Assembly (NCBI GenBank): GCA_023136775.1
Contig: JAGLQO010000008.1
Location: 1-46,946, forward strand
DNA: 46,946 bases
Source: Candidatus Pacearchaeota archaeon
Lineage (GTDB): Archaea; Nanobdellota; Nanobdellia; Pacearchaeales; GW2011-AR1
Direction of reading: 5' to 3'
Positions 1 through 9,210 of the stretch are shown here, one piece after another. The stretch's first letter is position 1, and every line of letters starts with the position of its first letter. The position numbers and the translations under genes were made by a program. The notes beneath the pieces were generated by a model that saw nothing but the letters and a program-made list of their open reading frames with translations, was not told the DNA's origin and made no database searches.

Positions 1-24
1 AGTGACTATTTGTGCGACACAGCA
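1..24. repeat. 24-bp terminal inverted repeat, left copy (agtgactatttgtgcgacacagca)
   Basis: Exact reverse complement of bases 46922-46945. Confidence 0.9.
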
Positions 25-29
25 TATTA

Positions 30-308
30 CTAATTATCTTTATATAGGAACATAAGAACAGGCATTAATGTCCTATCTTTTATAATTTTTTTCATAGTCT
101 CGATCATCTCACCTTCAGTTCTGCTAAATACCATTTCATAAGAAAATTTAGATCTTTTTTCTTTTAATTGTCGAAATTCATTTAAAAATTCTGACTTAAA
201 TTTGATAATATTCCATGCTTGATTACTTTCACTATAATGCATTCTTCCCTTTACATTAATTATTTTTCTGGGAGACAGTGGTTGTCTATTTTGTGGTGTT
301 TCTATCAT
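30..308 (-). CDS. hypothetical protein
   Basis: 92-aa ORF, no recognised motif. Confidence 0.4.
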   Translation of the reverse strand: MIETPQNRQPLSPRKIINVKGRMHYSESNQAWNIIKFKSEFLNEFRQLKEKRSKFSYEMVFSRTEGEMIETMKKIIKDRTLMPVLMFLYKDN

Positions 309-413
309 GGTAAGATCCTTACCACCTCACACCTCTAGAAATAAGAGTTAACCTTTTTATTTAAACATTGTTTAATTTTTTACTTATGTTGTCAATAAAA
401 ACTTAAAGAAAAA

Positions 414-818
414 TTATTTTATTTTTTCAACATTCCATTTCAGTTCTTTGAACTTTTGCATTGCAACATCTCTCATCCCAGTTTTGACAACCATGGCATT
501 TACAAAATGAATAGTGTGTTCTATTTCTAGCTCTCCCGCACGATATAAGCTCCACCAGTCCCTTTTAACATTCAATTCCTCCCAACCATTTGGAATTTCT
601 TTCAAGAAGATAACTAAATCTATATCACTTCCACTTTCTCCTTCATAAGATTCTTCATATCTTCCAAATTTACCAGTAGTAGAAGACCCAACAAGATAAG
701 CCTCGCAATTTATATCATTAAGTATAGATTTAACATAAGTAAAAATAATATTATGGACCACTTCTTGATTCTCATAGATTACCTTTTTGGGTTTGTTTTT
801 TCTAATTTCTTTTTCCAT
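414..818 (-). CDS. minimal nucleotidyltransferase-domain protein
   Basis: GSSTTGKFG...GSDIDLVIFL, the GS(x)nDxD signature of the pol-beta NTase superfamily. Confidence 0.75.
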   Translation of the reverse strand: MEKEIRKNKPKKVIYENQEVVHNIIFTYVKSILNDINCEAYLVGSSTTGKFGRYEESYEGESGSDIDLVIFLKEIPNGWEELNVKRDWWSLYRAGELEIEHTIHFVNAMVVKTGMRDVAMQKFKELKWNVEKIK

Positions 819-909
819 AATTTAACATATATTAAAGTATATTAAAGTCTTGTCCTTGCTGCTGTTAACAACTAGATAGATTATTAAAACAAGTTATTAT
901 AAAAAATAT

Positions 910-1593
910 ATGGTGCTAACAAGCAAAGAAAATAGAATTTATCTTGATAAAAAAATAGATCAGATACAACTAAACGGAAAGACTGCTATAGTATTTGATT
1001 TCGATGAACTCCTAGTCCCAACACATTTGACAAAAATAGTTACGAGAAAACTTTCTAAACCTATGGATAAATCAAAAATCAAAAATATGAATTTGTGTTC
1101 ATTTGAGGGAATACTTTATTTAAATAACCTAATGGAGAATCAAGATATATCAAAATATGAAAATACAAGGGATAATATAGCGAAAACAATCGAATGGAGA
1201 GATGAATTTGATAAATTAATTAAAGAATTAGTCAAGGAATTTACTGTAATTGTTATTTCTTCTGGGTTAAAAGATATCTGCTACTCAAAATTAAAAGAAA
1301 TAAATTTTAATGAAAAAAATATCTTCGGTGGAGAATTTTTATTTCTAGATAATCAAATCAGGGGATCTAAATTAATTATTTCTTATCTAGACAAGGGGTA
1401 TATTGTCCAAAGACTTAGAGAAAATTGTAATACTATTATTTCCGTAGGACATAGTTTGGGAGATAAAGAAATGCTAAATAATAGCGATATCAGTATAGCT
1501 TATAAGTCTGATACCGCTAAAATAGCAAATCATTATTTAGACAATATTGCAGAATTAAGATCATTAATAAATTCTTCTTGCAATAAGTGTTAG
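910..1593 (+). CDS. HAD-superfamily hydrolase (phosphatase-like)
   Basis: IVFDFDELL motif I, VIVISSG motif II, GDKEML late motif. Confidence 0.7.
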   Translation: MVLTSKENRIYLDKKIDQIQLNGKTAIVFDFDELLVPTHLTKIVTRKLSKPMDKSKIKNMNLCSFEGILYLNNLMENQDISKYENTRDNIAKTIEWRDEFDKLIKELVKEFTVIVISSGLKDICYSKLKEINFNEKNIFGGEFLFLDNQIRGSKLIISYLDKGYIVQRLRENCNTIISVGHSLGDKEMLNNSDISIAYKSDTAKIANHYLDNIAELRSLINSSCNKC

Positions 1594-1601
1594 AATACGC
1601 T

Positions 1602-2129
1602 CTATTCTTTTTGAGAAGCTAGTAACAAATCAGGGTATCCTTGTTTTTTAACTCTCTGTGATTCGTTCAATCCAAGAAGATCCATGGTATCCATTAATTT
1701 CTTTTCATTTTCGGGTGTCAAGTCTGCATTGATTTCTATTTCAACAAATGATCCCAAATCCTTAACTAAGTCTAGAGTAACAATAATCTCATTATTCTTA
1801 TATTGTTCCCTTTGTTTATCGACTGCACATTGAACATTCCTTCCAAGTAACTCTATAATTTTGACAATTTTATCCTTGTCCATAACGTCAACTTCTGTTT
1901 CGTCAGTTTCTAATAATGAAAGAACTTTATGGTAATCCAAAGAGATAAAGTTTTTCTTTTTATCCTCTCTAACTCTAAGATAATCACGTGTTCCGTCCTT
2001 CTGAGTTTCATTTACAATAAAATAAGTATCTATTTGATGTTTTATTTTATCTAACTCAAACGAATTGGATAATAATTTTTCTTTTACAGCTTCTAAATCG
2101 TCGCATCTAAATTTCATTTCTAATTCCAT
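1602..2129 (-). CDS. CYTH-domain protein (class IV adenylate cyclase / triphosphatase-like)
   Basis: N-terminal ELEMKFR (ExExK), internal DYLRVRED and FVEIEIN strands typical of CYTH. Confidence 0.8.
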   Translation of the reverse strand: MELEMKFRCDDLEAVKEKLLSNSFELDKIKHQIDTYFIVNETQKDGTRDYLRVREDKKKNFISLDYHKVLSLLETDETEVDVMDKDKIVKIIELLGRNVQCAVDKQREQYKNNEIIVTLDLVKDLGSFVEIEINADLTPENEKKLMDTMDLLGLNESQRVKKQGYPDLLLASQKE

Positions 2130-2135
2130 ATTATT

Positions 2136-3086
2136 TTAATTAACCTCCTTCTTATAAATATTTAACTCACCAATTTCAATTAAATTGTCTTGTCTAATAA
2201 GACATGGTCTCAATGTTCCGCTACTGCTTAATCTCATAGCATATGGCCCCTCTGTGCATATATCTTTCATATGACATTTGCTACATATTTTGTTATCAAA
2301 AGCTTTTTTTCTATAATTACTTTCCCTGAAGTCATCAATTTCCCAAGTTCCACCATTACAAAAAGTGTAAACTTTTTTTGTTCCAAAACTATTTTTTATA
2401 GATTTAATGTGTTTTATTTTCTTTTTCTTTTCAAGTATACTTATTATTTCAGAGGATATTGGTTCTGATAAACTGCCAGGAGTAATAAGCTCCATAACAC
2501 TTATATCTATTTTACAATCTTTACTTAATTTGTCAAATTTCAATAATTCGTCTTGTAAATTATTTTTATTCGCCATAAAGTTAATCTTTACTTTCTTAAA
2601 ATGCTTTGATATAGTTTTCAAATTTTTTAATACTATATCTAAATAGCCCTTAACTCTAAATAATTTATCATATTCTTTTTTATTTAATGAAGGTATACTT
2701 ATATTAATTTTTTTTATACCCGCATTTTTTAGCTCTATTTGTTTTTGTTCATCTAGTAAAAATCCATTTGTAGTTAATGTACATAAATACCCAGCATTAT
2801 GAAAAACTTTTACGATTTCTGTAAAATTGTTTAACAGAAGGGGTTCTCCCCCAGTAAATTTAACAATTTTGAAATATTTCTTAAAATAAATAGCTATATC
2901 TTTTATCTTACTTAAATCAAGATCAGAATTACATATTTTTGAACGAGTTCCCCTTACACCAATACCTTGCCCTTCATTATGGCAAAATGCACAATTACCA
3001 TTACAATCTTTTGTAACACTAAATCTTAGGTATGGCAACTTCATTTCTTTAATGATTTTATGTAGCGTATCTTTCTTGTCTTCCAT
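2136..3086 (-). CDS. radical SAM protein, MoaA-like
   Basis: CNGNCAFCHNEG (CxxxCxxC), FTGGEPLL, and a MoaA-like C-terminal Cys cluster ICSKCHMKDIC...SSSGTLRPCL. Confidence 0.85.
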   Translation of the reverse strand: MEDKKDTLHKIIKEMKLPYLRFSVTKDCNGNCAFCHNEGQGIGVRGTRSKICNSDLDLSKIKDIAIYFKKYFKIVKFTGGEPLLLNNFTEIVKVFHNAGYLCTLTTNGFLLDEQKQIELKNAGIKKINISIPSLNKKEYDKLFRVKGYLDIVLKNLKTISKHFKKVKINFMANKNNLQDELLKFDKLSKDCKIDISVMELITPGSLSEPISSEIISILEKKKKIKHIKSIKNSFGTKKVYTFCNGGTWEIDDFRESNYRKKAFDNKICSKCHMKDICTEGPYAMRLSSSGTLRPCLIRQDNLIEIGELNIYKKEVN

Positions 3087-3161
3087 AAGAAAAATACGAC
3101 AAGTAAAGTATTTAAACGGAGTTAAACTTTTTACTTAATAAATTGAAAAAATATTAACAAA

Positions 3162-4400
3162 ATGACTCTACAAAATGAAGTATACCATACAGATAAAGAT
3201 TATTTTGAAAGCAATATTTGTCCAAAATTTTTTAAAAAGGAGGGAACTGCGATATTCTGTTCCTTTACTCACATAACTTCTACATACGTCTTACTTTTTA
3301 CATTGAAAGAATTAAAGAGAGTTGCTGAAAAAACAAATTCAAAAGTAATAATATTGATGTGGGATATGAATACTTTAGTAAATCCATTTTATAAAAAATT
3401 AGTTGAATCTAGAAAAGTTACGAACTCAAAAGAATTCATAAATGACAAATATACCGAACTTGAAAATATTATACTCTCACTTGGATTTAAAAAAGACTCT
3501 ACTTTTCTGTATAAATCGTCTGATTTGTGGAAAAGATTAATATCATATAAAGAAGAGGATATCTTTCAAAATTTTTATTCAATTATGGCTAGAATGAAAG
3601 CAGACGATTTTCTTGGGCATAAATGTTCTCATATTATTCAGGATACAATGGATATTTTCTTTTGCAACTACTTCCATAAGTTATGCCCAGAAGATTCAAC
3701 CCAACCTATTGACATAATATTTTTTGGAGATCATAAAATGGATATTTATGAGAAGACTAGAAATGTTATGCTAAATGAAGGAATAATTTCAACGCAATCT
3801 CCCTTATTCTTTATACTTAGGAAATTCCCATTCCTCATGGACAAAAACTTTAATCTTCCGAATTGGGATCATTCAAGAAAACAGATTCTTGAAATGATTA
3901 AGAATTCTAAAACGAATAAAAAAGAACTATTAGAAATTTTTAATTTGTTTGAAGGAGAAAATGTTATTTCAGAAAATATTAAATCTGATAAGCTAAATCT
4001 TGAGATAAATGAACTTAGCGAATTTTATAAAACGAAAAAAATAAATGATATTGAGATAGTAATTTCCAATATGCTTTATTTATTCTTACAGGATAAGAAA
4101 AAGAGTTTTTTAGAACAAACAAATAAAATTGAAGAAAAAATTACGACTATTTCAAATTTCCAAGAATTACAAAATATGGGAAAGGTTATGAAAAGTAAAA
4201 TTTCAATTAGGATATTAATCCTAGCAAATGGAGAGAGTAATTTAACAAAAATAGCTAAAACATTAGGTAAATCTGTAGCAACAATTAGTATGTATGTAAA
4301 AGATTTAAAGGAACTAGATTTAATAAGAACCCTAAAGAATGGATGCCTAAAAAGAAATATAAAAGGTATAAAAATTAATTTCGAAAACATAGAGATATAA
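3162..4400 (+). CDS. class I aminoacyl-tRNA synthetase-like Rossmann protein with C-terminal winged HTH
   Basis: FCSFTHITSTYVLL (HIGH-like), SHIIQDTMDIFF...IDIIFFGDHKMDIYEKTRNV resembles TyrRS/TrpRS pocket segments; C-terminal LTKIAKTLGKSVATISMYVKDLKELDLI is a wHTH. Confidence 0.5.
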   Translation: MTLQNEVYHTDKDYFESNICPKFFKKEGTAIFCSFTHITSTYVLLFTLKELKRVAEKTNSKVIILMWDMNTLVNPFYKKLVESRKVTNSKEFINDKYTELENIILSLGFKKDSTFLYKSSDLWKRLISYKEEDIFQNFYSIMARMKADDFLGHKCSHIIQDTMDIFFCNYFHKLCPEDSTQPIDIIFFGDHKMDIYEKTRNVMLNEGIISTQSPLFFILRKFPFLMDKNFNLPNWDHSRKQILEMIKNSKTNKKELLEIFNLFEGENVISENIKSDKLNLEINELSEFYKTKKINDIEIVISNMLYLFLQDKKKSFLEQTNKIEEKITTISNFQELQNMGKVMKSKISIRILILANGESNLTKIAKTLGKSVATISMYVKDLKELDLIRTLKNGCLKRNIKGIKINFENIEI

Positions 4401-4443
4401 ATCAATCAAATAGTTCTCTCTTTCATCTTTCTTTAAGCTAAAA

Positions 4444-4501
4444 TTATTTAAGATTTAGACATAACTAATTTTATAAGCCAGTCATATTTAATCTAATTAT
4501 G
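4444..4501 (+). promoter_or_regulatory. promoter region (TATA-like), near-duplicate of 9154-9210
   Basis: ttatttaagatttaga...actaattttataag...aattatgg shared by both sites, ~25-30 nt before ATG. Confidence 0.5.
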
Positions 4502-4681
4502 GATAAAGTAACCTTGGGCATTATTTTATTGGGAATTTTATTGATTGGTGGAATGATTGGAGGGATTTTCCTTACTATTTGGTTATGGAAAGTGTTACCT
4601 CATTGGATTTTCTTTTTGTTATGCGGAATTAATCTCTTAGGCACTATCGTTTCTTTAAAATTAGGATGGTTTAAGATTTAA
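4499..4681 (+). CDS. small two-TM membrane protein
   Basis: 60 aa, hydrophobic segments. Confidence 0.55.
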   Translation: MDKVTLGIILLGILLIGGMIGGIFLTIWLWKVLPHWIFFLLCGINLLGTIVSLKLGWFKI

Positions 4682-4690
4682 TATAGATAA

Positions 4691-6295
4691 TCATCTCAAG
4701 ATGTCTAAAACTTTCTGAGATTTCTTTCTTGAATATTCACTCTCATCTTTTTTTACAATTTTCTCAAAGATTTTTTTGTATGGCTCAATTAAACTCTTAT
4801 CCCCCTTAGCAATCATCCCTAATGTATCAATATAAGCATCTTTTAGCCATTGAGTTTGATCTACCCCCAGCATCCTTTCTGAGCTAAGGTTTATTTCAAC
4901 TATGATGCCATGAGCTTCAATTTTTGTTGGCTTTCTTTTTGTAATTTCTAAAGAATTTTTTAGATAGTCAATAAGAATAGGAATAATCCCCTTTACAAGT
5001 TCAGGATGCTTAGAGCCTATATTCCCTAAATTAAATGCAATAAATCTACGAGTATTCCATTCTGGAGCATTATTCAACGATTTAATCATTATTGGGATTA
5101 GTGATTTTACCCATTCAGGTTCAATTTTTCCTAATTCTCCAAGAGTATGATCTTCAGGACACTTTTCAAAATGTTTTTTATTTTGCTCTATGTAATCTTC
5201 TGCAAGAGAACTAAATAATTTTTTATCCCTTTTTATATAAAAAAGCATTATTGAAACTCCCAAACTTTTTATTGACTCCTTAGAATTAAGTAAGGTTTTT
5301 ATGAGTTCTTTAATTTTATCGGCGTTTGGCACAATTATCTTTTTAGTTTTATATTTATCCCTAAACTTGTAGATAATAGAATTAAGGGTGTCATTATTTT
5401 TACTTTTACTTGCATCCTTAATCTCTTTAATAACAGCGTCAATATCTTCAGCATCAAATTCTTCTATTTTTTCTGCATTAGCTTTTTTTATGTTGAGTTC
5501 TTTGAAAAGTTTGCCCCATGCATTCCCTTCAGGAATAGGCATGTCTTTCACAGGTTTCATTTTCTTGTTTGTAGAAGTAAACAACTCCTTAGTCTCATTT
5601 TCAGATAAGCTTAATTCATCAATAAGATCCCGAATTGGTCTAATCACTCCAGGGGCGAAAAAAGCAGTTTTTGGATCAAATTCCTTAATGTTGTATTCCT
5701 CCATCTCTTTCGCAGAATACATATTCCCAATATTATTAGCTCCATTAATATCTAAATAAATAACCTCAAACATGGTGCTCAATGCCTGTCTCAATTTACC
5801 TCCCTTCTGGAGAAGGAATGCCATATTGAGTTTATTATTTCTATAAAGTCCCCATTCTCGTTTAGAAGCATATTCAATAATATTCTTATTATAAACTCTC
5901 CACTTTATATCATTCAAACTCGGTTTCCCTCCAAATTGTTTAGTGAGTTCTTTTTCTGCTGAAACAAATTCAGAATCTTGCATAAGATTATTTTCTTCCT
6001 GAATTTCATAAAATTTAGTCCATTGAGCTTCGATTTCATCTTTTTGTTTCTCAGTTACTAGAACTTTTTTCCTATCAGCAGGTCTTGTTCTACTATACAT
6101 GGTTTCTTCGCAAAAGGGGCATGTCTTTTTTCTTGTAGGGATGGGATTAAGTTTTTTCTTACAGTAAGGGCAAGAGTCAATTTCTCCAATAGAATTATCG
6201 AGAGTTCCAATCTTTTCAGGCAATATCTTTTTAACAACTTTTTCCTCAGGTAACTTTTCCTCTTGAGAATTAAATAATTTTTTTAAAAATTCCAT
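4691..6295 (-). CDS. zinc-ribbon plus HEAT-like repeat protein
   Basis: CPYCKKKLNP...CPFC zinc ribbon; C-terminal helical repeats (EWVKSLIPIMIKSLNN..., ELVKGIIPILIDYLKN...); abuts SbcC-like gene. Confidence 0.65.
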   Translation of the reverse strand: MEFLKKLFNSQEEKLPEEKVVKKILPEKIGTLDNSIGEIDSCPYCKKKLNPIPTRKKTCPFCEETMYSRTRPADRKKVLVTEKQKDEIEAQWTKFYEIQEENNLMQDSEFVSAEKELTKQFGGKPSLNDIKWRVYNKNIIEYASKREWGLYRNNKLNMAFLLQKGGKLRQALSTMFEVIYLDINGANNIGNMYSAKEMEEYNIKEFDPKTAFFAPGVIRPIRDLIDELSLSENETKELFTSTNKKMKPVKDMPIPEGNAWGKLFKELNIKKANAEKIEEFDAEDIDAVIKEIKDASKSKNNDTLNSIIYKFRDKYKTKKIIVPNADKIKELIKTLLNSKESIKSLGVSIMLFYIKRDKKLFSSLAEDYIEQNKKHFEKCPEDHTLGELGKIEPEWVKSLIPIMIKSLNNAPEWNTRRFIAFNLGNIGSKHPELVKGIIPILIDYLKNSLEITKRKPTKIEAHGIIVEINLSSERMLGVDQTQWLKDAYIDTLGMIAKGDKSLIEPYKKIFEKIVKKDESEYSRKKSQKVLDILR

Positions 6296-8008
6296 CTACT
6301 TAACCTCAACAATATTATCTGCAAAATTCTTAAATTCCTTATGGTAAGGCTTATGGGAAATTAAAATAATTTGTTTATCCTTGGATAATTTCTTAATTGC
6401 ACTCATAGTTTTCCCCAATCGAATATCATCAAAGTTATGGAAAGGATCATCGAAAATTAAAGGAATGTTTATATCTCCGCTTAGCAGATCAGACATAGTA
6501 GTTCTAATTGCAAAATAAACTTGGTCTTTTGCTCCTTGACTCAAAAGGTCTACATCGACATAATCTTTAATTTCTGGTGCTTTTATTTGAATATCTAAAT
6601 CTTCTTCATTTATTTTTAAATTAGAATATTTTCCATCAGTGACTTCTTCAAGTATCTCCTTAGAATTAGATTCTATCGCTGGAGTAAATTTATGCTGCAC
6701 AGAGGTTTCCGCCATTTCTAAAAACCTCGATGCTAACTCAAACTCTTCAGCCCTTTCTTTTAATCCTTGAATTTTATCTTCAATAATATCTATTTCCTCT
6801 TGGATCTCTTCAGGGCTTTTAACGAGTTCCTTTGTTTTATTAATACCTGTCTTCAACTCAACATTTCTTTCTTTTAATTTGTCAATATCTTGTTCTAAGC
6901 TACCCATATCTCTAAAATCGTTAATTGTAAATTTAATAAGTTCATATCCTTCAAGCTTTGATTCAATTACAGCTTTTTTATTTATCAATTCCTTTTTTTG
7001 TTTTTGATATTTTGATAATTTTTCCGAGATGCCACTATGTTCTCTAGGAGAGTCTTTTTCTTTTCTTAATTTGTTTCCATAGATTATAAGAGGAACCCCT
7101 ATAATTGCACCAATTATAGTAAGGGATAATAATGCTCCAACAATAATAAGAACTATTGACATAACTTTATTTTTTTCAATAGATGGTTCTTCTTCTCTCT
7201 CAAAGGTTTCAATCATATCATCCACTTGATTTATTTTTTCATCGATATGCTCTTCTTCTTTTAACAAAACTTCTTTCTTATCGAATAATTTCTTGTTTTC
7301 TTTCAGTTTAATTAATTCTTCTGATTTTTGAGATAGTTCTTTCTTAACTTCTTCATGTTCTTCTGAATCTTCAATAACTCTCTCCTTGCTTTCTTCAGCA
7401 TTTTGCAAATCTTCCTTTAATTCATACAAATCCGTCTCCATAGATCCAGCCTCTTTTTTACTGTCCTTTTCTATCTTCTTTATTTTTTGAATAGACTTTG
7501 TTGCAGATGCTCCACCAGTTCCAACAAGAACCTCTTCTACCATATCCTTTAATTTATTCTTAGTAATTTTATCTCCAAGTATAGCCATTTGTGATTGTCT
7601 GATAAAAGTAGTGTTCTCAAAGACTTTCTGCTCATCAAACCCAAAATGCTCCTTAATATAATCATCAACTGTACTCCCAGCCGAAGAAATCTCTTTAGTT
7701 TTCCCCTTATCTATTTTCTCTAATTTTCTTTTTGAATTTTTATAATCAGAAGTAACCCTGAATATTTCACCCTTATCGGTTTTGTAAGTTAATGACGCTC
7801 TGCATATATCTTGGTTTGTCCAGCAAATATAAGGCTTAATTTTAGGAGAAGTGTATTTGAATAGCGATGCTAAAATTCCTTCCAAAATAGTACTCTTCCC
7901 TGCTTCATTTAAGCCTGTTATAAAATTAATTCCTTCTTTAAATTCCACAACCTTACTTTTCTTAAATTTCCCAAAGCCTTCAATATCAAGTTTTATCAAT
8001 TTTACCAT
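6296..8008 (-). CDS. SbcC/Rad50-like SMC-family ATPase
   Basis: Walker A GLNEAGKSTI, coiled coil, C-terminal LLSQGAKDQVYFAIR signature and Walker B IPLIFDDPFHNFDD. Confidence 0.85.
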   Translation of the reverse strand: MVKLIKLDIEGFGKFKKSKVVEFKEGINFITGLNEAGKSTILEGILASLFKYTSPKIKPYICWTNQDICRASLTYKTDKGEIFRVTSDYKNSKRKLEKIDKGKTKEISSAGSTVDDYIKEHFGFDEQKVFENTTFIRQSQMAILGDKITKNKLKDMVEEVLVGTGGASATKSIQKIKKIEKDSKKEAGSMETDLYELKEDLQNAEESKERVIEDSEEHEEVKKELSQKSEELIKLKENKKLFDKKEVLLKEEEHIDEKINQVDDMIETFEREEEPSIEKNKVMSIVLIIVGALLSLTIIGAIIGVPLIIYGNKLRKEKDSPREHSGISEKLSKYQKQKKELINKKAVIESKLEGYELIKFTINDFRDMGSLEQDIDKLKERNVELKTGINKTKELVKSPEEIQEEIDIIEDKIQGLKERAEEFELASRFLEMAETSVQHKFTPAIESNSKEILEEVTDGKYSNLKINEEDLDIQIKAPEIKDYVDVDLLSQGAKDQVYFAIRTTMSDLLSGDINIPLIFDDPFHNFDDIRLGKTMSAIKKLSKDKQIILISHKPYHKEFKNFADNIVEVK

Positions 8009-8009
8009 C

Positions 8010-9107
8010 TTATAATTTTTTATCTAAATATCTAATTCCAATTCTCAAAGCATTTTCGAGCCTTTTATTTTTTTGAGAATCTTTCTCCTTTCTGATATCC
8101 CCCCTAATCAGTTTAATAAATTGACCTCGGATAGTCTCATCTTCTGTAAGGTTCTCTGGGATATGAACCGCATCAACTATTTTCAAAAAGAAATACTTTG
8201 ACTCGAACTCTTTCATCAAAAAATTAATATCCAACTGAAGATCAAGCGAAGGACTTCCTTTCATAACAAGTCTTAATATTTTATTCCCCCCCTTGTTTTT
8301 TTCTAAAACTTTTTTTATTTCTAAGTCATTATCAAGTTTTGTGCAATCAACCTCAAGTGTATGAAATTCTCTTATAGCTGTTTTAATTGGTTTAACAGTA
8401 ACTTTCCCCTCTAAATACTCGACAAGAAGAACTGATGAATTAGCATTATTTTTGAAGCTTAATCCTTCTGGCGAGCCTGAATAAAAACATTTTACTTTCC
8501 CTTTTATTTCTAATAAATCATGGAAATGTCCCAAGGCAACATAATCTAAATTGGAATTATCAATTTGTAATTTCTTAATCGGTCGATAGCTATATTCAGG
8601 GTCTTCATCTACTTTAAGATTTACAGTAGAACCGTGAACTAAGCCAACATTAAAATTGTCATTTTCTTCTGCTTTAAAATTTTCTAAAGGTTCTTTTGCA
8701 TTGTTTATGTATGCAAGCCCATAAACAGTAAGATTTCCGATTGTCTTTGAGCTCATATTATTACTATCAAAAATATAAACATTTGAAGGGAAACTGTATC
8801 CAAACCATAAGCTTTCCTTGTTGTAAGGATCATGATTTCCAGAAATTATAAACGCAGAAATATCCTTTTCTTTTAATCTTTTTAATTCGTCAATAACAAA
8901 AGTGACTATAGATTTTGAAGGGTTTGGATCATCAAATAAATCCCCTGCAATTAGCAAAGCATCAACTTTTTCTTTTATGCATAAATCAATAATATTAGAA
9001 AAAACATCTTGACAATCTCTCCGATGTAGTTTCGACTTATCTCTCAGAGATTTAAAAGTCATGCCTAAATGCAAATCCCCTGTGTGGATTATTTTAACTT
9101 CTGACAT
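8010..9107 (-). CDS. SbcD/Mre11-like metallophosphoesterase nuclease
   Basis: TGDLHLG, AGDLFDD, ISGNHDP, LGHFH motifs. Confidence 0.9.
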   Translation of the reverse strand: MSEVKIIHTGDLHLGMTFKSLRDKSKLHRRDCQDVFSNIIDLCIKEKVDALLIAGDLFDDPNPSKSIVTFVIDELKRLKEKDISAFIISGNHDPYNKESLWFGYSFPSNVYIFDSNNMSSKTIGNLTVYGLAYINNAKEPLENFKAEENDNFNVGLVHGSTVNLKVDEDPEYSYRPIKKLQIDNSNLDYVALGHFHDLLEIKGKVKCFYSGSPEGLSFKNNANSSVLLVEYLEGKVTVKPIKTAIREFHTLEVDCTKLDNDLEIKKVLEKNKGGNKILRLVMKGSPSLDLQLDINFLMKEFESKYFFLKIVDAVHIPENLTEDETIRGQFIKLIRGDIRKEKDSQKNKRLENALRIGIRYLDKKL

Positions 9108-9153
9108 ATTTTAATCATGAGGATACACCTAATAAGTCTTACTATCATATTAT

Positions 9154-9210
9154 TTATTTAAGATTTAGATGCACTAATTTTATAAGTCTGTAATATCTAT
9201 CACAATTATG
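9154..9210 (+). promoter_or_regulatory. promoter region, second copy of the 4444-4501 sequence
   Basis: Shared ttatttaagatttaga / actaattttataag blocks. Confidence 0.5.

Noticed and set aside
2271-2646. ORFs on + inside the radical SAM gene
   Set aside because: Phe/Ile-rich shadow translations of a well supported gene.
5388-5759. Ser/Leu-rich ORF opposite the HEAT-repeat gene
   Set aside because: Antisense composition artefact.
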